The notes beneath the pieces were generated by a model, which saw nothing but the letters and a program-made list of their open reading frames with translations, did not search any database and was not told where the DNA came from. Of a stretch of DNA of 43,259 nucleotides, positions 1 to 8,478 are shown piece by piece. Numbering within the stretch: position 1 is the stretch's first letter; every line of letters begins with the position of its first letter. Both the position numbers and the translations under genes were made by a program. Origin of the DNA: Firmicutes bacterium UBA2058 (GTDB lineage: Bacteria > Bacillota > Clostridia > Tissierellales > Sedimentibacteraceae); NCBI GenBank assembly GCA_002332905.1, contig DDAM01000058.1:1-43259 (forward strand), read 5' to 3'.

Positions 1-105
1 TCTATTGACAATTCATAGTTGTTCTCCTTTATATAATGTAATATATAATTTATCTTATATACATCAAATAAAACAACGTTTCTTATTATACCCTTATTTC
101 ACTCG
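1..105. other. AT-rich gap at the left edge
   Basis: This stretch follows the carrier-protein gene on the minus strand. Near its left end the minus strand carries AAAGGAG followed 7 nt later by ATG at 16-14, as if another gene of the operon began here, but that frame closes after four codons (Met-Asn-Cys-Gln-stop). A TTG at 11-9 would open a frame running off the window. No coding call can be supported. Confidence 0.4.
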
Positions 106-321
106 TTAAATCAATAGCTTAGCAATTGTATATGGATATTTTAGATCATTTTTATTTATTTGAGTTAACTGAAGTTCAATATTAATCATTTCTAGTTCAT
201 AAATCATTTGAACAATTGCATATGAATCTAAAATATTACTTTCAATAAGCTCTGTATCATAACATATTTCTTCTTCAATCCCACAAACTTTATTTAATAT
301 ATCTAAAATTTCCTTAATCAT
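106..321 (-). CDS. Acyl/peptidyl carrier protein, DltC-like
   Basis: A 71-residue protein with the length and pattern of a phosphopantetheine carrier. The segment LIESNILDSYAIVQMI holds the D-S motif whose serine (near residue 33) would take the 4'-phosphopantetheine arm. Its start overlaps the end of the adenylation gene by 8 nt, so the two are probably translated together and work as an enzyme-carrier pair, as DltA and DltC do. The cargo is unknown; an amino acid is most likely given the partner. It could serve lipoteichoic acid alanylation or a small non-ribosomal pathway. No dltB or dltD homologue is visible, but the operon continues beyond the window. Confidence 0.8.
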   Translation of the reverse strand: MIKEILDILNKVCGIEEEICYDTELIESNILDSYAIVQMIYELEMINIELQLTQINKNDLKYPYTIAKLLI

Positions 322-1750
322 TATTAACCCCTGTTTTCAAGATATTTAGGTTTTGTTTTTTATTAATGTTTAATGGAATTTTATCAACTATAACTATAGA
401 TTTAGGAATTAAATATTCGGGTAGCATTTTCTTTAAGCAATCAAATATATATTTACTATCTATTACTTTATTATTACAAACAACATATGCGATAAATCCT
501 ATTATATCATTGTTATCATTAGTTTTAATTGTAACAGCAGCTTGATTAATTTCGTTAATATTATATAAGTTGTTTTCAATGTCATTTAGTTCAATTCTAT
601 AGCCTTTATACTTAATTTGTGTATCATATCTTCCATCAAAATATAGCACATTTTTATCTACATGACCTATATCTCCAGTAAAATAATAGGTTTTATCATC
701 TATGATTCTATATGATGTGTTATCAGAGTTACTATAGCCTCCTGCTACACTTTTTCCAGATAAAATAATCTCTCCATAGTTTAAATCACCTAAGAATTCA
801 GCTTTTTCATTAACTATCGTAATATCTACAGCACAATTATTTATATTGCCTATAGGCATTTTATCATATTCAAGCATTTCTTTTGTTATTTCTATAGCTG
901 ATACACAGCATGTGGCTTCACTTGGTCCATAAGCATTTATAATATGTACTTTTTCAAATCTAGCCATAATCTTTTTGACAACTATAGGTTTTAAAACTTC
1001 ACCGCAAAACAAAATTATTTTTAAATTAGGCATTAGCTCAGAAGTAAACTTTTTATCACATAAGCATAGTTCGGCAAAGGATGGTGTAAATATAGCCATT
1101 TCGGCATTTGATATATTCATCTGTTCAAATAGCAATTTATAATTTGATATAACGTTATCATTTAAGCAATATAATAATGATTTGTTAATAAGTGAATAGT
1201 ATATATCTATAACTGACAAATCAAAAGAAAATAAAGCTTGATTTAGTATAATTTTTGGTCTAATACTTGATATTAAATCTAATTTTAAAAACCAATTTAA
1301 AAAATTTTGAAGATTTTCATAGCTAATCTCTATTCCTTTTGGATTACCAGTAGTTCCAGAAGTATATATTTTATATGCAATTTGATTATTATTATAAGAA
1401 TTAACTTTTTGATAATATGTATTAATTATGGTTTCAATTTCTTCGGAAAATAAGCATTCTAAATTATCAAGCTCTATATCTTCAGTACATAAAGCTAATT
1501 TTACTCTAGAATCATTTATAATATATTTGATTCTATGTTTTGGCATACTCTTATCACAAATTATATAGGCAAATCTTGCTTTTAAGCATGCAAGAATACA
1601 AATAAACATCAATGTGCTCTTATGTCCGTAAATTAAAACTCTGTCAATATCCTTGCTTATTAAATAAGCTGCCATATTATTTGCTTTTTCATGTAAACTT
1701 TTTCTGTCGATTTTATCACTTTCACAAATAAAAGCATAATCTATATTCAT
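314..1750 (-). CDS. AMP-dependent amino-acid adenylation enzyme (DltA/NRPS A-domain type)
   Basis: A 478-residue stand-alone adenylation enzyme, close in length to DltA. The ATP-binding loop is YTSGTTGNPKG at residues 129-139. Later adenylation motifs follow in order: NAYGPSEAT, YYFTGDIG, and a hinge around YFDGRYDTQIKYKGYRIE. Near the C terminus, PLNINKKQN probably holds the catalytic lysine. It should activate a carboxylic acid, probably an amino acid, as an adenylate and load it on the carrier protein encoded next to it. The start is 7 nt after the VanW gene stop. The substrate cannot be read by eye. The VanW and ABC-exporter neighbours suggest a cell-surface modification or a small secreted product rather than central metabolism. 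Confidence 0.85.
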   Translation of the reverse strand: MNIDYAFICESDKIDRKSLHEKANNMAAYLISKDIDRVLIYGHKSTLMFICILACLKARFAYIICDKSMPKHRIKYIINDSRVKLALCTEDIELDNLECLFSEEIETIINTYYQKVNSYNNNQIAYKIYTSGTTGNPKGIEISYENLQNFLNWFLKLDLISSIRPKIILNQALFSFDLSVIDIYYSLINKSLLYCLNDNVISNYKLLFEQMNISNAEMAIFTPSFAELCLCDKKFTSELMPNLKIILFCGEVLKPIVVKKIMARFEKVHIINAYGPSEATCCVSAIEITKEMLEYDKMPIGNINNCAVDITIVNEKAEFLGDLNYGEIILSGKSVAGGYSNSDNTSYRIIDDKTYYFTGDIGHVDKNVLYFDGRYDTQIKYKGYRIELNDIENNLYNINEINQAAVTIKTNDNNDIIGFIAYVVCNNKVIDSKYIFDCLKKMLPEYLIPKSIVIVDKIPLNINKKQNLNILKTGVNND

Positions 1751-1757
1751 ATTAACC

Positions 1758-2597
1758 TTAAGTTACACACCCCTTATCTTCAATTATTTCTTCTTTAGGA
1801 ATAAGCGAATAATCGTACATAACCTTAGAATGATTATTTATCAGTAATTCCTTATTAATAATTTGTCTATTATTATCATAGGTTAATTTATAAATCTGAC
1901 TAACTCTAAAAAATTTATCATTTTCTTTTATATATCCAGGATTTTCTTCTATAAGTCTATATGAAAAATCACATTTATGAATTGAACGCAATTCACCACA
2001 CAAATCACCTTCATTTTGCCATATTAATATCTGCATTGGTTGATCTGTTGTGTTTTTGAATCTATAATCTATATGCTTATAAAACACTCCTGTCCCAGTA
2101 CCAAAAGGTACACGTCTATTTGAATCAGGAAACAATGCATCAGTGTGATGATGTATTTCTACAATTTGCATTGGGCTATGTAAAACAAGCCAATGAATAA
2201 GATTAGCAAGTTGACACATACCGCCACCAGTACTTTTACCAAGATTTCCATTTGATATAGATAAACCTTCTTTATAACCCTTTTTAGCTGTAGGTTTACC
2301 TATAAGTTTCCAAAATGAAAAAGTCTCACCAGGATTAATAATAATACCATTTATTCTATCACCAGCTAATGCTAGATTTATGGATTTATTTTTTTGTAAA
2401 CTAATATCTACTCCCAACAAATCTCTTAATATCAAAGAACGATGACTCTTAATTGCAACAGGTAATTTATTACTGCTTATATTCTTTGAAAATTTTACTC
2501 TATTAAAAAAATCCCTAATATCATGTATAAAATATTCTTTAAATAATGATATATTATATGTTATTGGACATATTTCACAAAATAATTTTCTTTTCAT
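1758..2597 (-). CDS. VanW family protein
   Basis: A 279-residue protein with the VanW core: a GETFSFW segment, then GGGMCQLANLIHW, then HHHTDALFPDSNRRVPFGTGTG. VanW was first named from a vancomycin-resistance cluster; its biochemical function is not established. There is no clear signal peptide or membrane segment, so it is probably cytoplasmic. It lies 18 nt after the first ABC half-transporter and 7 nt before the adenylation gene in one operon. That placement suggests a role in the same surface or peptide-modification pathway, which is inference. A short N-terminal region of about 60 residues precedes the conserved core. Confidence 0.85.
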   Translation of the reverse strand: MKRKLFCEICPITYNISLFKEYFIHDIRDFFNRVKFSKNISSNKLPVAIKSHRSLILRDLLGVDISLQKNKSINLALAGDRINGIIINPGETFSFWKLIGKPTAKKGYKEGLSISNGNLGKSTGGGMCQLANLIHWLVLHSPMQIVEIHHHTDALFPDSNRRVPFGTGTGVFYKHIDYRFKNTTDQPMQILIWQNEGDLCGELRSIHKCDFSYRLIEENPGYIKENDKFFRVSQIYKLTYDNNRQIINKELLINNHSKVMYDYSLIPKEEIIEDKGCVT

Positions 2598-2615
2598 AAC
2601 AACACCTATATAGAT

Positions 2616-4259
2616 TTAATTATATTTTTCTATCGTTATAACTCTATCACATTTTAGTATAGCCGATAATCTATGCGAGATAGATAGTAAAGTTCTTTCT
2701 GAGCCTGCCTCCTGTAGTACTTTTATAATATGTTCTTCTGTTTCAGAATCAAGATTAGCTGTTATTTCGTCTAATAGCATAATTGGTGGATTGGCAACCA
2801 TTGCTCTTGCTATTGACAGTAATTGACTTTGTCCTTGAGAAAATAGATTCTTTTCTACAATTGTATCATATCCATTTTTTAAGTTAATTACGTAATCATG
2901 TAAACCTACAAATCTAACTACTTTTTCTACATCTTCATTGGATATATTATAATCACCAAGTGTTATTTGATCTTTTACAGTTCCCTTTACAAAATGAAAA
3001 CTTTGCTCTACATATCCAAATATCTTTCTTTTTTCACTATTTGGTATATGCTTAACATCTATGTTACCTATCATTATACTACCTTCTTCTGGTTCTAAAA
3101 GTCCCAAAATTAGCCTAAACAATGTACTTTTTCCAGCTCCAGTTCTTCCCGCGAAGGTTACATTTTCCTTAGTAGCAATTTTAAATGACACGTTTTTTAA
3201 AATTGTTGGACTGTCCTTGTAGTTAAAGCTTACATTTTCAAATACTACTTCATATTTATCTAAATTTTCAATATTAAAATTTGAGCTTTTTTCAATAATC
3301 TCTTCTTCATTTAAAAATTCATTTACCCTTTTAACTCCTGATACTGCCTGTTGAATGCTTTGAAGCTCCATACCTATATTCTCTATTGGTGAGAATATAT
3401 TAGAGATAAGCTCAATAGCAGCGGCTACCATTCCAACAGAAATACCAAGTACTGATATAGAATCAGAGCATAATATAACCATCACTGCAATTACAATTGC
3501 ACGAATTATTAAAATAATTGGAGAGAATACTGAGTCATAAAAATTAACCTTCTCCATTGATTCGTAGCTATTTTGTAAATATTCTTTGTATTTTGACTCC
3601 ATGTACTTTTCTTTACTGAAAGATTTTATCATCTCTATATTTTTTATGCTTTCAGGTATATGATTATTAACTTTTGCAATTAAAATTCTATTTTCCATCT
3701 GAGCTTTTAGCATTTTCTTTTGAAATTGTCTAGTTATAATATATATAAATGGAATTATACAAACAATAATAAATCCTAGTCCGGCACTAAAAATCCATAT
3801 TGAAGCTACAATCCCAATAATCTTAAAAATATCAATTATCATGCTAACAATTCCATTTGTAAATAAAGATTGAATTGCATCAACATCGTTTGTATACCTT
3901 GAAACTATACTTCCAGTTTCGTTTTGTGAAAAATACTCGGCTGATAAAAAATTTTTCTTTTTCATCATAGTACTTCTAAGCTTTCTAGTTATCTTTTGAC
4001 CACATATTGTTAATAGCCCTTCTTTTATAAAATCAAGTAACCCTATAATTAGCAATACAAAAAAGTATATTAAAGCTAAACTTAATAGCTTATCACCTAA
4101 ACCTTTAGTCAAATAATTATCAACTATATGCTTTAAAACCTGTGGAGGAATTAAACTTGCTAAAACTACAAAAATAACAGTTATAATTAATGCTATTGAT
4201 AGCCAAATATTCTCCTTTAAAAAGTCTTTTATTATGCCGGCAACATTTTTATTCTTCAT
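2616..4259 (-). CDS. ABC exporter half-transporter, permease plus ATPase (partner A)
   Basis: A 547-residue fusion of an N-terminal six-helix membrane domain (about 1-310) and a C-terminal ATPase domain. Walker A is GRTGAGKST, Walker B is IMLLDEIT with a normal catalytic Glu, and the H-loop is SISHR. The signature reads FSQGQ instead of LSGGQ. The gene overlaps the next transporter gene by 4 nt, the usual mark of a heterodimer pair. Together the two chains give one good ATP site (Walker motifs here, LSGGQ in the partner) and one degenerate site. It probably exports a peptide, lipid or drug-like product of this operon; the direction is inferred from the fold. Confidence 0.9.
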   Translation of the reverse strand: MKNKNVAGIIKDFLKENIWLSIALIITVIFVVLASLIPPQVLKHIVDNYLTKGLGDKLLSLALIYFFVLLIIGLLDFIKEGLLTICGQKITRKLRSTMMKKKNFLSAEYFSQNETGSIVSRYTNDVDAIQSLFTNGIVSMIIDIFKIIGIVASIWIFSAGLGFIIVCIIPFIYIITRQFQKKMLKAQMENRILIAKVNNHIPESIKNIEMIKSFSKEKYMESKYKEYLQNSYESMEKVNFYDSVFSPIILIIRAIVIAVMVILCSDSISVLGISVGMVAAAIELISNIFSPIENIGMELQSIQQAVSGVKRVNEFLNEEEIIEKSSNFNIENLDKYEVVFENVSFNYKDSPTILKNVSFKIATKENVTFAGRTGAGKSTLFRLILGLLEPEEGSIMIGNIDVKHIPNSEKRKIFGYVEQSFHFVKGTVKDQITLGDYNISNEDVEKVVRFVGLHDYVINLKNGYDTIVEKNLFSQGQSQLLSIARAMVANPPIMLLDEITANLDSETEEHIIKVLQEAGSERTLLSISHRLSAILKCDRVITIEKYN

Positions 4260-5995
4260 ACTTTGTCACCATCCTTTGACATCTGTAAGTTAAATAGATT
4301 ATTGTATAATGAGGATTTTTTTATGAGCTCCTGATGTGTACCATAATCATATGTTTTATCCGTATTCATAAGCATAATATTGTTTGCTTCAGTAAAAATA
4401 CTAAGTCTATGAGATATAAGAAGTATTATTTGGTCACTGTGATATAATCCCAAATTCTCTATAATTTGTCTTTCTGTTTTCATATCAACAGCCGAAAAAG
4501 GATCATCCAAAATAACTATAGGTGTACGTCGATAAAGTGTTCTTGCAAGAGCTACCCTAGCCTGCTGTCCGCCACTTAATTTTACACCGCCATTACCTAC
4601 TAAGGTATTTATTCCGTCCTTCATACCTTTCAAATCCTCATCTAGACATACAATCTTTAGTATTTCGTTTATATCTCCACCATCTCCTAATGTAATATTA
4701 TTATAAATTGTTTCTGACATTAAATTAGGATTGTGCCCCATATATGCAATCATTTTGCTTCTTTCATATTCGCTGAAACTTTTTAGTTCAAGACCATTTA
4801 TTTGAATTGAACCAAAATAATTATAATCACCTAAAAATATTTTACCAAAGGTTGATTTTCCACAAGCTATAGGCCCTGTAATACCAATTAAACTATTTGG
4901 TGTTGCGTATAAGCTTATACCATCTATAATTTTATTGCCATAAACATATTCAAAGGATAAATTATTGATATTTAATATAGCTTTATTTAAAATATTATCA
5001 TCATTCATGTTTATTGATTTATTTTCTTCTAGATAAGGCTTAATTCTTTTCCAAGATACTGTAGCTTTTTGAACTGAGTTAAACAACTTAGCAGTTTTAC
5101 TAGCCTTAAAGGCAAGAGCAGTGTATATAGTTAAATAAGATACGAAAGTACCTATACTCCATGCACCTTTTACTACCTTATCTCCTCCAAGAGCTATAAC
5201 AATAATAACGCCAATCATAGCTATAACATTATAAATTGGTTGCATTGAATTTTCCCATATATTTGCCATAATAGCAGTTTTTTCGAAATCATGTAGACTC
5301 TCATTGTATAAATTATAATTTTCATTTTCTCTGCCATAAAGTCTGTAAAGTATTGAGTTATCTACCTGTTCATAGGTTAAATCAGAAATGCTACTTAGTT
5401 TTTTTCGATATGCGTTAGTATATTTATATATTATTTTTTTAAGTTTTTCAGCAATAATCATTGCTACAGGTATAAATATGAAAGTTAAAAGAGTGATTTT
5501 TACATCATAAACAAGCATATAAACAAAATATGCAACAAGAAACACACCAGTATCAAAAACTTCTGTTGTGAACTTTCGCATCCCCTCTACACAAGCATCA
5601 ACATCTGAAATAGCCTTAGTCATTAGACTTCCCATATTTTCTTTTTCAAGTTGAACCTTAGTTTTATGAATAAGGTTGTTGTACAGTAAAAATCTCATAG
5701 CAGCGCTTGTATTATTAGCAAATCTTCTAATATACAACCTTTTAACATATCTAAAGTACTGTACTATTGCTATAGCAATAACAAAAGAAATGGATATATT
5801 AAAAATGCTTGTCAAATTTTCCTTTGCAATTAGTGAATCTATTAGTTTACCTTGAAAAATAGGACCAAGAAGTAACCCAACATTATATATGATTCCTGAA
5901 ACAAAAACCATAAATATTGTAAAACTTTCCCTTTTCCAATAGCTGAAGATTTTATTTGGCTCCTTTATAGGAGCAAATTTATCCTTACTTTTCAA
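4256..5995 (-). CDS. ABC exporter half-transporter, permease plus ATPase (partner B)
   Basis: A 579-residue exporter chain with a membrane domain (about 1-320) and an ATPase domain. Walker A is GPIACGKST, the signature is the normal LSGGQQARVALARTL, and Walker B is IVILDDPFSAVD. The residue after the Walker B Asp is Asp, not the catalytic Glu, so this chain's own ATP site should be weak. That matches the substituted signature in partner A and fits heterodimeric exporters such as TM287/288 or BmrCD. The gene begins 20 nt after the Nudix gene and overlaps partner A by 4 nt. Confidence 0.9.
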   Translation of the reverse strand: MKSKDKFAPIKEPNKIFSYWKRESFTIFMVFVSGIIYNVGLLLGPIFQGKLIDSLIAKENLTSIFNISISFVIAIAIVQYFRYVKRLYIRRFANNTSAAMRFLLYNNLIHKTKVQLEKENMGSLMTKAISDVDACVEGMRKFTTEVFDTGVFLVAYFVYMLVYDVKITLLTFIFIPVAMIIAEKLKKIIYKYTNAYRKKLSSISDLTYEQVDNSILYRLYGRENENYNLYNESLHDFEKTAIMANIWENSMQPIYNVIAMIGVIIVIALGGDKVVKGAWSIGTFVSYLTIYTALAFKASKTAKLFNSVQKATVSWKRIKPYLEENKSINMNDDNILNKAILNINNLSFEYVYGNKIIDGISLYATPNSLIGITGPIACGKSTFGKIFLGDYNYFGSIQINGLELKSFSEYERSKMIAYMGHNPNLMSETIYNNITLGDGGDINEILKIVCLDEDLKGMKDGINTLVGNGGVKLSGGQQARVALARTLYRRTPIVILDDPFSAVDMKTERQIIENLGLYHSDQIILLISHRLSIFTEANNIMLMNTDKTYDYGTHQELIKKSSLYNNLFNLQMSKDGDKV

Positions 5996-6015
5996 TTTAT
6001 AGCCTCCAACAAAAA

Positions 6016-6525
6016 CTATTTAATTATTAAAAATTTAAATAACTCGTCTTTATAAATGCTATACCTTTTCCATAATGATGGAACAATCAATCCTTGTTCG
6101 TGCATTTTTTCAAATTCTTTAATTGTAACAATCTTTGCATCTACCACTTCTATCTTTTGAAGTGACAAATCTTCTAATTTAAAATCTAAAATATTAACAT
6201 AAGTATCCATCATGCTGCTGCCTAAAAAATTAGTATCTATAAGGTTAAGAGCTTCTTTGTTTACTAATAATCCAGTTTCTTCTTTTAATTCTCTAACTGC
6301 ACCTTCTAAACTATTTTCACCAGCTGTAACAGCTCCTCTTGTACATTCCCATAGTGAGCCGTGGCTTTTACTGGGATGTCTTTGAGTTAATAAAATTTTG
6401 CCCATTTTATCTATTGTCCATATTTCAACAACTAAATGATACAATCCCTTTTCTAATGCTTCTCCACGTATGTGTGTTTTTCCCGTTAAATTTCTATTTT
6501 TATCATATAAATCCCAAAGTTCCAT
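6016..6525 (-). CDS. Nudix hydrolase
   Basis: A 169-residue protein with a perfect Nudix box: Gly64, Glu70, Arg78-Glu79-Leu80, Glu82-Glu83 and Gly85. This loop binds Mg2+ and supports cleavage of a nucleoside diphosphate linked to another group. The N-terminal sequence (ELWDLYDKNRNLTGKTHIRG) resembles the YfcD/isopentenyl-diphosphate-isomerase-like branch. It is the first gene of the minus-strand operon, ahead of the two ABC genes. Whether it serves the product pathway or general nucleotide cleaning is open. Substrate unknown. Confidence 0.85.
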   Translation of the reverse strand: MELWDLYDKNRNLTGKTHIRGEALEKGLYHLVVEIWTIDKMGKILLTQRHPSKSHGSLWECTRGAVTAGENSLEGAVRELKEETGLLVNKEALNLIDTNFLGSSMMDTYVNILDFKLEDLSLQKIEVVDAKIVTIKEFEKMHEQGLIVPSLWKRYSIYKDELFKFLIIK

Positions 6526-6667
6526 ATATTTACGTCTCCTATATTTTTCACCTATTAAAGAATCAATAGTTTGTTATCTTAATACATCATATAAACAACA
6601 TTAATTATATCACACGCAAAAAAATGTTTCAATATTTATGGTATTTAATGGTCTAATCACAAAAAAA

Positions 6668-6685
6668 GATAGTTATATAACTATC
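6668..6685 (-). terminator. Rho-independent terminator after the reductase gene
   Basis: A perfect inverted repeat (GATAGTTAT / ATAACTATC) lies directly after the stop of the gene ending at 6687. On the minus strand it is followed by seven T residues at 6667-6661. It should end transcription before the Nudix operon. Confidence 0.8.
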
Positions 6686-6686
6686 C

Positions 6687-7235
6687 TTATCTCTTTGAAT
6701 AAATTGCTGTTATCATACCGTCATACACAACAGTTTTATCACATTTTAATAAAATAGTTTGATTATTATTAGAAAATAATCGAATTCCTTTACCTAAAAT
6801 TGTTGGTATTATAGTAAGATGATATTCATCTATTAAATTATGTTCAACGAGCTGATTTACAATACTCGCACCACCACAAATCCATATATCTTTTCCTTCT
6901 TGTTTTTTTAGATTTTCTATGAATTTAACGATATTACCATTAACAAACTCAATATTTTCTTTACTATTGATAATATTTACGCTTTTAGATGTAAAAACAT
7001 AGCTTTTCATATCTTCATAAGGCCATGGTTGTGGTGACAACTCTGTTATAACTTGATTATATGTGGTCATACCTAAAATTACTGTATCGATATTTTTTAT
7101 AAATTCAGAATAACTATTATCAGATTTTGTTTCAGTACCTTGACCATTTAACCATGCAACTCCACCATTTTCATCAGCAATGAATCCATCTAAACTCATA
7201 GCAATATATAAAATAACATTTCTTTTCATTATCAT
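6687..7235 (-). CDS. Dihydrofolate reductase / RibD C-terminal family protein
   Basis: A 182-residue protein of the RibD_C/DHFR-like family (YyaP/YwjB type). It opens with NVILYIAMSLDGFIADENGGVAWL and has an inner KDIWICGGASIVNQLVE segment, the usual NADPH-binding signature of this fold. The family uses NADPH to reduce pteridine or deaminated flavin precursors, but stand-alone members are largely uncharacterised, so no precise reaction can be given. ATG at 7235 or the second ATG six bases later could be the start; both follow GGATGATA. It is monocistronic, ends in its own terminator, and is divergent from the DeoR gene. Confidence 0.8.
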   Translation of the reverse strand: MIMKRNVILYIAMSLDGFIADENGGVAWLNGQGTETKSDNSYSEFIKNIDTVILGMTTYNQVITELSPQPWPYEDMKSYVFTSKSVNIINSKENIEFVNGNIVKFIENLKKQEGKDIWICGGASIVNQLVEHNLIDEYHLTIIPTILGKGIRLFSNNNQTILLKCDKTVVYDGMITAIYSKR

Positions 7236-7338
7236 CCTCCAGTATTTTTTATTATTATACTATTTAGTAATTTTATAGTCAATTAGTTGTAAAATATAAT
7301 AATTTGGCACAATATACATTAATGAATATTAATTTATA

Positions 7339-7376
7339 TTAACGTATGTTAAATTTTATATTGACTTTGTTAACGT
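7339..7376 (+). promoter_or_regulatory. Possible autoregulatory operator before the DeoR gene
   Basis: The palindrome TTAACGTATGTTAA (7339-7352) sits just upstream of the promoter. A second GTTAACG (7370-7376) lies between -35 and -10. Two copies of the same TTAAC half-site around a promoter for a DeoR-type gene suggest an operator. Binding is inferred. Confidence 0.45.
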
Positions 7377-7388
7377 TTTTGATATAAT
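7361..7388 (+). promoter_or_regulatory. Sigma-A-type promoter for the DeoR gene
   Basis: The -35 box TTGACT (7361-7366) and a perfect -10 box TATAAT (7383-7388) are 16 nt apart and lie 57 nt before the ATG at 7446. An AAGGAG ribosome site precedes that start. Confidence 0.75.
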
Positions 7389-7445
7389 ATTGACAACGAA
7401 AATATTTTTATTAGGAAAAATTTGGGTTATTAAGGAGATGATTTA

Positions 7446-8228
7446 ATGTTTATTGAAGAAAGACATCAAGAAATATTAAACATAATAAAAACTAATGGTA
7501 GAATATCAATAGGTGAAATTCAAGAAAAATTTGAAGTTTCTGTAGAATCAGCAAGAAGAGATTTACGAATACTAGAAGAAAAAGGCTTATTAAAAAGAAC
7601 TCATGGTGGTGCTATTCCTATTAGTCAAGTAAATGCTCTCCCTCCAAGGCATAGAGATATGAAAAACATGAGTATTAACGCTAATTATGATGCTATAGTG
7701 AAAAAGGCAGTAACATTCATTAAAGAAAATGATGTCGTCTATTTGACAAGTGGCTCTTTAGGTTTTATTATGATTAATCATTTACCAAAAGATTTTTCAT
7801 ATACCTTAGTTGTAAATTCAGCTACATTAGCAGATGAGCTTAAGTATTGGGATAATATAACTGTTTACATTACTGGAGGAAAAATGCGAATGCATGGAAC
7901 TACATCTTTAGTAGATAGCTTTGCTACAGCTTTTGTAAAAAATATGCATTTTGACTTATGCTTTATAACCGGAGCTGGAATTGAAGCAGATTTTGGGTTC
8001 TCTAACGGAACTGATGAAACAGCAACATTTCAAAGAACAGTTATACAAAACTCTAGAAAAAAGATACTTATCCTACCTAACCACAAGGTAGGTGTAAAAG
8101 CTTTTATAAAGGTTTGCGATACTAATAGTTTTGATACATTAATTACTGACTGGGATGCTGTAGAAGATGAGTTAATAAAAATCGAAGAAAAAGGTGTAGA
8201 AGTCGTAATTGTAGAAGAAAATCATTAA
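7446..8228 (+). CDS. DeoR-family transcriptional regulator
   Basis: A 260-residue regulator, normal for the family. The N-terminal helix-turn-helix is clear: RHQEILNIIKTNGRISIGEI, then FEVSVESARRDLRILEEKGLLKRTHGGAIP. The C-terminal DeoR sensor domain (about 75-240) usually binds a sugar phosphate. It is the only intact plus-strand gene in the window. It is followed by a broken YdcF-like gene rather than a sugar operon, so its target is not evident. A TTAAC palindrome overlaps its promoter and may be its own operator. The effector is unknown. Confidence 0.9.
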   Translation: MFIEERHQEILNIIKTNGRISIGEIQEKFEVSVESARRDLRILEEKGLLKRTHGGAIPISQVNALPPRHRDMKNMSINANYDAIVKKAVTFIKENDVVYLTSGSLGFIMINHLPKDFSYTLVVNSATLADELKYWDNITVYITGGKMRMHGTTSLVDSFATAFVKNMHFDLCFITGAGIEADFGFSNGTDETATFQRTVIQNSRKKILILPNHKVGVKAFIKVCDTNSFDTLITDWDAVEDELIKIEEKGVEVVIVEENH

Positions 8229-8257
8229 TTTAAAATAATTTTGCTTTAAATTTGGAG

Positions 8258-8419
8258 GTTTACGATTCAATTAAAGAGATAAGCAATTTTATTTTCATAG
8301 AAAATGAACCATAAAAATGTGATGCTATAATGATTGTCGGAAGTTCACATCCTGAATTAGCTGAAAAGGCTTTGGAGCTTTGGAACGATGGCTATGCAAA
8401 TTTAAAAGACGATTTTTAA
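8258..8419 (+). pseudogene. Remnant of a YdcF/DUF218-family gene
   Basis: The plus-strand frame beginning at 8258 reads VYDSIKEISNFIFIENEP, then a TAA at 8306-8308, and continues in the same frame as KCDAIMIVGSSHPELAEKAL and ELWNDGYANLKDDF before TAA at 8417. This resembles the N-terminal part of clostridial YdcF-like proteins (a D-x-I-x-VxGSSHPELAEKALELW pattern). The rest of the domain is missing. A GGAGG sits just before it, but no ATG starts the frame. I read it as a decayed gene: an internal stop plus loss of about the last three quarters. The family match is from memory. Confidence 0.65.
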
Positions 8420-8429
8420 AAATATTATT

Positions 8430-8460
8430 AGGACACAGTTTTTTATAATGTCTGTGTCCT
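8430..8460. terminator. Bidirectional terminator-like hairpin
   Basis: The inverted repeat AGGACACAG / CTGTGTCCT separates the YdcF relic from the convergent anti-sigma-like gene. An A/T run lies on each side (AATATTTTT on the minus side), though neither tract is immediate. Confidence 0.55.
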
Positions 8461-8478
8461 ATACCTCAGTTAATTTTT

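Noticed and set aside
2616..5995. The first ABC pair as part of the RiPP cluster
   Set aside because: It is over 22 kb from the precursor genes and belongs to a separate operon with its own adenylation and VanW genes.
6339..6569. 76-codon plus-strand frame across the Nudix gene
   Set aside because: It is antisense to a gene with a perfect Nudix box and has no good ribosome site or known motif.
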